Source: Cyanobium sp. M30B3 | GTDB taxonomy: Bacteria > Cyanobacteriota > Cyanobacteriia > PCC-6307 > Cyanobiaceae | Length of the DNA: 64,000 bases | Assembly (NCBI GenBank): GCA_018399015.1 | Contig: CP073761.1 | Coordinates: 1,488,001 to 1,552,000, forward strand | Direction: 5' to 3' | Shown: piece by piece, positions 33,355 to 45,300 of the stretch | Position numbering within the stretch: position 1 is the first letter of the stretch | Layout of the letters: every line of letters begins with the position of its first letter | Notes under the pieces: model-generated | What the model was told of the DNA's origin: nothing | The model's database searches: none | The model's input: the letters and a program-made list of their open reading frames with translations, nothing else | Translations under genes and position numbers: made by a program

Positions 33355-36300
33355 TGGCAACTTATTACTTTGGGGTACCAACGTCCGGGAATGGTGTTGG
33401 CTCATCCGCTAACCCTTGGAGCCAAACGGGTCTTAATACATGGCTTGCCTCGAATAATTTTGCTTTACCTGATCAGTTAAACGTCCTAGCTGGTGCACCT
33501 TCTCTTTCAGTCAGCGTTGGCAACAGCTTAGGGGGCATCACCGGAGATATTGTTCTAACGGATGCCACGCTCAATGCTACAGCTCTCAAGAGTCTGGACA
33601 GCAAGACGAGCGGCAACATCGACGCAACGGGCGTCACAAGCATAACTGGACCAGCGATAGATATCGGCATTGTACTAAGTGCCACTGGCATCACTGCCTC
33701 TCCGGCAGTTGCAGTAACAACATCCGCCGGAACAACCAGAGCACATGATCTCAAGATTATTGACAATAATACCACTGCGATCGTAGATGCTACCGCCATA
33801 ACGACCATCACCGGCATCTTCTTTAACTTCGAGATAATTATTGCATCCGCCGGGATCAACACAGCCCCTAACTACAACGCAATTGTCACAGATGCTTCTG
33901 GTATATCAGTCAGCGTTGCCAACATTGTCGACGCTGACACCACAGGTGTGGTCACCGCCACCATCGTTGAGGGCGATCTCGCCACCCTGGCGACCCTGAC
34001 GGGAACCGACAACGCTTATACGATCACGCTCAGCGATACAACAGCTGCCGCATCGGCGCTAAACACGCTGGACGGCAAGACAACAGTGGCGGTGAATGCC
34101 AACTCAGTCACCCTGCTGACGGGCAGTGTCGCCGATGCCCTCACGGCTTACAACAGCGCCGGCATCAGTGGCTTAGGGAATGAAGCCGTCACGATCAGCG
34201 ATACAGCGCTGACAGCCACCGAGCTCAATGCTCTTGATGCCAAAACCAGCGGCACCATTAATGCCAATAGCCTCACGAGCATAACAGGCTCATCACATGC
34301 TATTGGCCTCGCCTTAAGCGCTCCTGGCATCACAACTTCAGGCGCAGTTGCCGCAACTGTATCTGCCGGGATATCCAGTGCACACAATCTGAATCTGATT
34401 GACGAAAATACAACTGCAGTGGTTGACGCAACCGCCGTAACTACGATCGGCGGCTTAGTCAATAATGTCAAGACGGCCATATCATCAGCTGGTATCAACA
34501 CTTCAACCAGTTACACTGCCAACCTCACAGACACTTCTGTATCAGTCAGCGATGCCAACATCGTTGACGCTGACACCACAGGTGTGGTCACCGCCACCAT
34601 CACTGAGGGTGATCTCGCCACCCTGGCGAACCTGACGGGAACAGGCAACGCCTATACGATCACACTCAGCGATGCAACAGCTGCCGCATCAGCGCTGAAC
34701 ACGCTGGACGGCAAGACGACAGTGGCGGTGAATGCCAACTCAGTCACCCTGCTGACGGGCAGTGTCGCTGATGTGAACGCGGCCTATAGCGCCAACAACG
34801 CTGGCACGATCAGCGGTCTCGGTGATGAAACCGTCAGCATCACCAACCCAGAAGGCACGCTGTTGGCCACGGAGCTCAGCACCGCTGGAGCTGCCACCAG
34901 CGGCACTGTCACCGTCACCAATTCCCAGACAGTCACCGGCACTGTGGCTGAAGTGACAGCTGCGCTGGTAACGGACAGCACGAAGGTGGTAATGGGCACC
35001 GCCTCCACGGCCACAATTAGCGATGCGGCCACAGCAGCCGAGGGTGCCCCGATTGCCAGCACCGCAAATATCACAGCATCATTCACTTCCGGTATCAGCG
35101 ACACCTTGGTGAATCTGGCCAGCGACGGCACCATTTCTGCGAACCTCTCCAGTATCACGGCGGATCAAAACAACGTCGTGATCACAATCACGGACGTGGC
35201 TGGTGGCACAGTTCAGGCGGCTGACCTCAGCGCCGTTGGCACTGCCACAACCGGCACTGTCAGCGTCACCAATTCCCAGACTGTCAACGGCACAGCCGAT
35301 CAGGTGGTTGCAGCGGTCGTCACACCGGCTTCCAAAGTGGATCTGAATTCGGCATCCACCTTGAATGCCTCGAATTACTCCACCCAGGATCTCTCTGGGG
35401 TGGATGCCGCTTTCACCCTCAACGTCACCACCATCGAGGGTGCCGTTCTCAATGCCGCCAAGTTGGCCACGGTGGATTCAATCACGATTGGCTTTGGCAC
35501 CGCCACAATCGACGCCAGCACAACCGATGAAGAAGCGCTGGCCGCCAAGACGACGGTGAATGACGGCACCACGCTGACGATCAATAACTATGTAGATACC
35601 AATATCAGCGGCCTCAGCAACCAGGGCAATGGCTCGATTGTGGTGAACACCACCACTGGTGCGGTGCTTGATGAGGCGAAACTGGCGGATGCCACCAGCG
35701 TGGTGCTCGGAGCTGCAGCTACAGGTGCCGCCTCCGCCATCGATGGCATCGGCACCAATGGCAACAGGATCAACCTCAACAACCAGACCCTCTCAGTCAG
35801 CGCTTACACCACCGAGAACCTCAGCGGGATCACCAGCGCTGGCACCCTCAACGTCACCACCATCGACGGTGCTGTGCTCGATGCCGCCAAGTTGGCTACG
35901 GTGGATTCTGTCACCTTGTTTGGCGTCAATACCGCTACCGCCGCAGACGCCGACAGCCTCGGCTCACGACTGTCTGGTACAGCGACTCTCAATATCACCA
36001 CGGACACGATCACCGTCACCACCGATCTGAGTGATCTCGGATCAAGCCTGACGTTGCAATTCGGTGGCGATAACGCAGCTGTTGTTAACGGTGCCACGCT
36101 CAGCGTGCGCCAAGACCAGGTGAATGGCTACACCATCAGCGGTACCGGCACCGTAAACGCTAAAGGTTCTGCTTCCGCTGACACCTTCGATGCCTCTGGC
36201 ATCAGCGCCACCCTCAACCTCAGCAGCTTCGCCGGCGACGACAGCATCACCGTCAACCCCGCAGATCTCAGCAGTGCTGATGTGATTGATGGCGGTGAAG

Positions 36301-39300
36301 GTACCGATACTTTAATCTTCTCGGCGCCCACCACCTCGGTGGTGGATGGCGCCTTCACCAAGGTCTCCAGCGTTGAGATTCTGCAACTGGCAGACGGCAC
36401 CAACACCATCAGTCTTGGCGCCGAAGCCGAGCAGGCTGGCATTACCACCGTCACTGGCGGCACCGGCAACGACACGCTCAATCTGCTTTATGGCAGCACA
36501 GGCGTCACCTTCAACGCCGGCGATGGTTTTGACACCCTCAGTTACAGCACCGATAGCTCCAGCCAGGCGATCAGCCTGAGTGCAATCAATGCTGGAACCG
36601 CCAGCGGCACGGTCTCCAACGACAGTACCGACAGTTTCAGCGGCCTGGAAGCGATTGTGGGCGGCTCCGGTACGGACGACAGCATCACCTCCACCAAAGC
36701 AGGTGAAGCGCTGATCATCACCGGCGAAAATGCCGGCAGTATCGATGGCTTTTCCTTCAGTGGTGTTGAGTCGGTCAACTTATCGGGTGGTGATGACACC
36801 GCCACGATCACTGGCGGCGGCAGCGTTGCCAGCCTGGTGGGTGGAGATGGCACCGACACCCTCAATCTCGATGGCGCCAATAACAGCATCACGATCACCG
36901 GCACCGGCGCGGGCACCACGGCCGGAACAGCCGGCGACACCACCACCTTCTCCGGTTTTGAAACCGTCAATAGCCTCGGCGGCGACGACGCTTTCATCGT
37001 CAACAGCGCCTCCAGCACCACGATCACGCTCGCCGGTGGCGAAGGCAGCGATTCACTGAGTGTTGCTGCCAGCGACACCACCGCCAACAGCCTCACCATC
37101 AGCGGATCTGGCAGCGGCACGCTGGGCACGGTTGCGTTCTCCGGCATGGAGACGATCAACCTCGGCAGCGGCGGTGACACCGCCATGATCAACACCGGCG
37201 GCAGCCTCAGCGGCAACCTCAACTTCGGGGCTGGCAACGACACCCTCGACTACGGCGGTTACGCCGGTGCAGTGACGGTGAGCCTGAATGGCGCCACGTC
37301 CACCGCAGCAGGTGGCGCCACCGGCATCAGCGGCACGGTAACCAGCTTTGAAAACCTGATCGGTGGCAGCAGCGGGAACAACACCCTTAACGCGAACGCT
37401 GGTGCCAACACCCTGATCGTGACCGACGGCGGGGGCCTCACTCTTGATGGCAGCCTCACGTTGTTTGGTTTCGAGACGATCAATCTCGGCAGCGGCTCCG
37501 ACACCGTGACGTTTGCTGCAAATGCAGAGTTCAGCGGAACCATTGATGGCGGTATCGGCGATTCCGATGTCCTTAATTTCAATGACCAAGCCAACGAGGT
37601 CACCTTCACATCTCCTGGCTCCGGCACCTGGGGATCGACCACCTTCTCCAATTTCGAGGTTGTCAACCTGCTCGGCGGGAATGATTCGCTCACGATTGAG
37701 GGCACTGGATCGTTCACCAGCGTGGATGGCGGTGCTGGCGCTGATATCCTCATCCTCGATCGCAACACCAGCAACGATGTCGTCACGGTCACCAGTGTCG
37801 GTGCGGGCAGCATTAGCTCCGGTGGCACCAGCATCGGCAGCTTCACCAACTTCGAATCAATCGATCTGATCAGCGGCGATACGCTCAGCTACGCCAGTTA
37901 TGGCTCAGCGGTTTCACTCACGCTCGACAGCATCACCATCGGCACCGGCACCACCACCACGGGCGGTGCTACCGGTTTCAGCGGCACGATCAGCGGCTTC
38001 GAAACCGTGGTGGGTAGCAAGAACAGCGACACCCTGATTGCCTCCGCTGCCGCCAACACCTTGATCCTTACCGGTGCTAACCAAGGCACCGTCGATGGGC
38101 TGAACTTCAGCTCGTTTGAAAACATTGATCTCGGCGCTGGCAACGACACCCTCAGCTACGCCGACTACACCGATCCGGTGACGGTGAGCCTCAATGGCGC
38201 CACCTCCACCGCAGCAGGTGACGCCACCGGCATCAGCGGCACGGTAACGAGCTTCGAAACCTTGATCGGCGGCAGTGGCGATGGCGACACGCTCAACGCC
38301 CAAGCCGGCGCCAACACCCTGATCGTGGCCGCCAACGGCACCGCCACCCTCGACAGCAGCCTCACGGTGAGCGGTTTCGAGACGATCAATCTCGGCGATG
38401 GCGATGACACCGCCACCATCAACGACGGCGGCAGCGTTGCCAGCCTGGTGGGTGGAGATGGCAACGACACCCTCAATCTCGATGGCGCCAATAACAGCAT
38501 CACGATCACCGGCACCGGTGCGGGCACCACGGCCGGCACCAGCGGCGGCACCACCACCTTCTCCGGTTTTGAAACCGTCAATAGCCTCGGCGGCGACGAC
38601 GCTTTCATCGTTAACAGCGCCTCCAGCACCACAATCACGCTCGCCGGCGGCGAAGGCACCGATTCACTGAGTGTTGCTGCCAGCGACAGCAAAGCCAACA
38701 GCCTCACGATCAGCGGTGTCGGCAGCGGCACCCTCGGCACTGTTGCGTTCTCCGGCATCGAGACGATCAATCTCGGCAGCGGTGATGACACGGCGACGGT
38801 GAGCATGGGCGGCTCTCTGAGCGGCGAACTCAACCTCGGCAACGGCACCAACACCCTCAGCTTCGACACTGATGCAGGTGCCATCGGCTCCGTGACGGCT
38901 GGCACGGGCTCTGACACAGTGTCGATCAGCGGCGGCTCCGTCGGCGGCGCGGTCAATCTTGGTGACGGCAGTAATGCGCTGACGATCAGCAACAAAAGCT
39001 CGAGCATCGGTTCCTACACAGGCGGCAGCGGCAACGATTCGATCACTCTCAGCGGTGGCTCCATATCCGGCACCGTGGACCTCGGCGACGGCGCCAACAC
39101 CTTGCTGATCAGCAGCAGCAACTCCAGGATCGAGGGTGCTGTGGCTTTTGGAAGCGGCACCAGTGACACCCTCAGCTTTGCGGGCTACACCAAACCCGTA
39201 ACGGTGAGCCTTGACAGTGCCACCTCCACCGCAGCAGGTGGCGTCGCCAGTGGGGGCACATCGATCATCACTGGTGCAGTGAGCGGTTTTGAAAACCTGG

Positions 39301-42300
39301 TGGGCGGTAGTGGTAGCGATACGCTTAATGCCACCAGCGGTGTCAACACACTGTCGGTGGCCAATGGCGGTGTCACCACCCTCGATGGCAGCCTCACGGT
39401 GAGCGGTTTCGAGACGATCAATCTCGGTGCTGGCGACGATACCGCCACGATCAACAACGGCGGCAGCGTTGCCAGCCTGGTGGGTGGAGATGGCAACGAC
39501 ACCCTCAATCTCGATGGCGCCGCTAACAGCATCACGATCACCGGCACCGGCGCCGGCACCACGGCCGGCACCAGCGGCGGCACCACCACCTTCTCCGGTT
39601 TTGAAACCGTCAATGGCCTCGGCGGCGACGACGCGTTCATCGTTAACAGCGCCTCCAGCACCACAATCACGCTCGCCGGTGGCGAAGGCACCGATTCACT
39701 GAGTGTTGCTGCTAGCGACAACACCGCCAACAGCCTCACCATCAGCGGATCTGGCAGCGGCATGCTCGGCACTGTTGCGTTCTCTGGCATGGAGACGATC
39801 AACCTCGGCGACGGCGATGACACCGCCACGATCACCAACGGCGGATTGCTGAGCGGCAACCTCAACTTCGGAGACGGCAACGACACGCTCAGCTACGCCA
39901 GCTACACCGATGCGGTGACGGTGAGCTTGAACAGCGCCACCTCCACCGCAGCAGGTGACGCCACCGGCATCAGCGGCACGGTAACGAGCTTCGAAACCTT
40001 GATCGGCGGCAGTGGCGATGGCGACACGCTCAACGCCCAAGCCGGCGCCAACACCCTGATCGTGGCCGCCGACGGCAGCATCACTCTTGATGGCAGCCTC
40101 ACGGTGAGCGGGTTCGAGACGATCAATCTCGGCAGCGGCTCCGACATCGTGACGCTGGCATCAATGTTCTTCGGAACCATTGATGGCGGTGATGGCGATT
40201 CCGATGTTCTCAATCTCAATGCCAGTGCCAATGACGTCATCTTCACGTCCCCTGGCTCCGGCACCTGGGGATCGACCACCTTCTCCAATTTTGAGGTTGT
40301 CAACCTACTCGGCGGGGATGATTCGCTCACGATCAGCGGCACTGGATCGTTCACCAGCGTGGATGGCGGTGATGATGCAGATGAGCTCATCCTGGCTCTC
40401 ACCACGCCTGATGATGTCGTCACGGTTACCAGCGCCGGTGCGGGCAGCATCAGCTCCGGTGGCACCAGCATCGGCAGCTTCACCAACTTCGAATCAATCG
40501 ATCTGGGCAGCGGCAGCGACACGCTCAACTATGCCGATTACGGCTCAGCTGTTTCACTCACGCTCGACAGCATTACCAACGGCACCGGCACCACCACCAC
40601 GGGCGGTGCCACCGGTTTCAGCGGCACGATCAGCGGCTTCGAGACCGTGGTGGGCAGCGGCAGCTCCGACATCCTGATTGCTTCCGCAACAGACAACACC
40701 TTGATCCTGACCGGTGCCAATCAAGGCACCGTGGATGGGCTGAACTTCAGCTCGTTTGAGAACATTGATCTAGGCGCTGGCAACGACACCGTCCAGTTCA
40801 CCAGTGGTGATTCCCTCTCCGGCACCCTGGCCGGTGGCGATGGCATCGACACGCTGGATTACAGCGCCTACGGCAGTGCGGTCGTGGTGAATCTGGCCAC
40901 GGGCACGGCCACGGCCACCGGTGGCATCAGTGGCTTTGAAACCGTGCTGGGCAGCTCCGGCGACGACACGATCACAGCGTCCACCAGTGGCGATGTGAAC
41001 CTGCAGGGCAATGGCGGCGACGACACCTTCAATGTCACCGTGGCCGGCCTCACCAGTGGCGACACCATTGATGGTGGCGAGGGCAGCGACAGGATCGTGT
41101 TCACCGATGCAGGCACGATCAACGACGATCAGTTCACCAACGTCAGCAGCGTTGAAACCGTCACGCTGACCGGTGCCTCCACGATCAATCTCGGCAGCGA
41201 AGCCAACGAGGCGGGGATCGCCACGGTCACCACCGGCACGGGCGCCACCACGGTCAACAGCACTTCAGCCAATTACGACCTCACAGTCAACGCCACCAGC
41301 CTGGGGGATAGCAACAGCCTCACGCTCACAGGTAGCGACAACACCAACGACTTCACTGTCACCGGTCTCAACGGCAGTGTGCTGGCCAGCGGCACCTCCG
41401 GCACCCTCACGATCAACACGGTCGATGCCGGCGATAACGCCATAGGCGTCACCACCGGCAGCGGCAACACCACGATCAACGCCAGCGGGACGAACGACAT
41501 CGTGACGGTGAACGCCGATGCGATGGCGGACAACACCACACTCGACATCAACGGCAGCGCCGTTTTCACAGTTACCAACCTCGAAGCCGATACCGATGCA
41601 GCCGGCAGCACCGGCACGGTGAACCTGGCCTATGTCGATGTGAGTGACAACGCCGCCTCGATCACCACTGGCAGCGGCGCCACCACGGTGAGCGGCACCA
41701 CCAGCGGCGACACGCTCACAATCGACGCCACCTCCCTGGCCCAGAACACCACCCTCACCGCCAGCGGTGATGCCCAGCAGGTGGTGACGAACCTTGTCGG
41801 AGACATCAGCGCCACCGCCCTCAGCGGCACGTTGACGGTAACCACCGCCGACGCCGCCGACAACGGCATCAGCATCACCACCGGCACCAACAACACCACG
41901 ATCACCGCCAGCGGTGCGGGCGACATCATCACGGTGAACGCCGATGCGATGGCGGACAACACCAGCCTCGCCATCAACGGCAGCGCCAGCTTCTCGGTCA
42001 GCAATCTCGAAGCCGATACTGATGCGGCTGGCAGCACCGGCGTGGTGAGCCTGGCCTACACCGACGTGAGTGATAACGCCGCTCTGATCACCACCGGCAG
42101 CGGTGCCACCACGGTGAGCGGCAGCAGCAGCGGCGACACCTTAACGATCGACGCCACCCTGCTGGCCAACGACATCACCCTCACCCTGCAGGGGGAGGCG
42201 GCAATGGTGGTCACCGGCCTCAGCGGTGACCTCAACGCCAATTCACCGTTTTCCTACATCGACGACTTCAGCAGCTTAGATGGCTGGACTGGTGGCAAAC

Positions 42301-45300
42301 TTGATTCGAGTAGTGCCTATTACGGCAGCTTTCTGGGCCGCTATGCCAACGGTGCTAAAACCAATGGGCAAGACACCTTCAAAAGCTTCTCGCTGGCGGG
42401 TCAGCCAGCCACGATCAGCTTCGATGTGCACCGCATTGATAGCTGGGACTGGGAACAGTTCAGAGCCTATGTGAACGACACGGTGGCGTTCGAGACCACA
42501 TTTCATCAACGTGTGGATATCAATGCCGTATCTAGCAGCACTAACGGTTATTCCTGGACGATCACACCGAAGGATCAACGTGGTAGCCATGGCTTCGGCG
42601 TAGGTTTCCCTAAAGCCCGATGGGATGACCAGACCGCCACCGTCACGATCACAGTGCCCAGTGGACGGGACACCATCAAGCTCGGCTTCGGCTCAGGGTT
42701 GGATCAGGATATTCATGACGAAAGCTACGGCATTGACAACCTTAAGATTACCACAGCTGTATCCCTTGTGCCCCTTGATGGCACGCTAGTTGTAACCACC
42801 GCCGACAACACGGTTGACAACGACATCTCTATTACCACAGGTACAAACAGCACCACAATCACCGCCAATGGAGCGAACGACACGATCACGGTCGTGGCGG
42901 ATGCCCTGCTCAATAACATCACCCTGACCCAGATCGGCTCTGCGGATCAGGTGGTCACCGGCCTGGTGGGAGACATCAACGCCACCGCGCTCACCGGCAC
43001 GTTGACGGTGACCACCGCCGACGCCACAGACAACGGCATCAGCATCACCGCCGGCACCAACAACACCACGATCAGCGCCAGCGGTGCAGACGACATCGTC
43101 ACGGTGGACGCCGAGCAGATGGCGGACGACACCACGCTCGACATCAACGGCAGCGCCACCTTCACGATCACCAACCTCGAAGCCAATTCCGATGCGGCTG
43201 GCAGTTCAGGTGCTCTGAGCATCACCTACTCCAACATCACCGATAACGAGGCCACGCTGCTTAGCGGCAGTGGCAATGTGGTGGTTGATGGTGGTGATAA
43301 GAGCGACACGGTAACCGTCACAGGTCTGTCGACCAACAACCAGACCTTCAACGCCCAAGACGCAACCTCCAATTTCATCATCACCGCCGGAGCCGGCAAC
43401 CAAACGATCACCGGCTCCAACACCGGCAACGACAGCATCGATGGCGGCAGCGGCTACGACACGCTCAGCTATGCCGGTGGCAACACTATTGACCTCACCA
43501 TCACAGCCTTTGATACCCAGGCCGGCAGCAGCACCGGCCAGGGCACCGACACCTTCAGCAACATCGAAAACCTGATTGGTAGCGCGGGCACCGATGTGCT
43601 GCGCGGCATAGAAGCTGAGAATGATGAAATCGTTACGGTCAACGCGGCCAATGCCGGCACTTTTGCAGATGTTGCGAATACAGGTAGCTTCGACTTCAGC
43701 TCCTTTGAGCAAATCGATCTCAACGCCGGCAATGATGTTCTGGCCATCACTGGCAACGGATCGCTCAGCGGCAGCGCCGATGGTGGCGCTGGCACCGACA
43801 GGCTTGATTACAGCGCCTATACCGCTGGCCCCGTCACTGTTGACCTCAACGCGGGCACCGCCACAGCGATTGCTGGTGGTTTGATCGGTACGGCCGGCGA
43901 CAGCAGCTTTGAGGATGTCTACGGATCAGATTATTCCGACATCATTACGGGCGATGACACCGCTAACGTCATCCGCGGCTACGGCGGCAACGACACCATC
44001 TTCGCCCTGGGTGGTGACGACACCATCGATGGCGGCGATGGCGATGATGTGATTATCGCTGGTGATGGCGCTGACCTGATCCTGGGGTCTGCCGGCAATG
44101 ACTTCATCAGTGGTGGAGGCTACACCTCGATTGACGGCATCTACGCGGCTGTTGCTGATCAATCAAGCGATACCCTCAGCTACTTTGGCCGAAACGAGGG
44201 TCTCGACCTTTCTCTCACAGGCACAGACGAGGGAACGGTTAAAGCTGATGCAGGTTCCAGCCTGACGGTCACCACGTTGACCAACACCTACAACTCAGCC
44301 ATCGGCCAGCAGCTGATCACGGTGCCAACCAACCAGGTTACTGGAACCGACTGGACTGATGTTTACGGCGATATCCAGAACCTGGTGCTGACCAACCAGA
44401 ACGACATCGTTCGTTTTGATGTGACTGATGTCAGTACCGGCAGCATCGATGCCGCAGGCGGCAGCCTCGATACCCTCGATTATTCCAGCTTTGGTGCCGA
44501 CAGCCCTGTGCTGGTCAACCTCAGCAGCAGGGCTTACAGCTTCGATTTCGATAACAACGGTTTTATTGATACAACGATTGGTGAGATCACCATTGTCAAT
44601 AGAAACTCAGCCACCAATGTGATGGTGTCTGAGGCTTCGAGCCAGGGAGGCGAGGACGGCGTTTTTAGCTTTGAAGTGGTGATCGGCGGCGCCGGTGACG
44701 ATGCCATTGTCGGCAATGACGCGGGCAACTTGCTGGTTGGCAATGCCGGCAATGATCGAATCGCCGGTGGATCAGGCAACGATATTATTTACGGTGGTGA
44801 TGGTGATGATTACATCATCCCTGGTGCCGGCGCAGACCGTGTGATTCCTGGCTCTGGGCTCAACACCATCGTCGTCACCAGCAGCGACCTGGCAGAAGAC
44901 ACCTTTATTCCTGACCCCAACGGCATCAATACCTTCGTGCTCCAGGGTGATGGCGGTGACCAGACCTCCACCATCACGGCACCGTCAGGGCCCTGGAATC
45001 CTGGCGCCCGGGGGATCGCCCTGTTGGATGGCGGCGTTCCCGTTATTGATAGTAATGGTGTTACCACCTACGACACGATCCAAGGCTCAGACGGCGACGA
45101 CAACTATGAATTCGGTGGCACTGCCCTCAAAAATATCAGTGTCATTGACCTCGGAGATGGAGACGACAGCGTCGGCACGGCCGCCAGCACCAAAGGGATC
45201 AAGGTCTTATATGACGGTGGCGAGGGCACCGACAGCATCACACTGAACTTCACCTTTGATCAGTTCGCCAGGCTGAACGCTGCTGGGCTGTATGTGGCTG

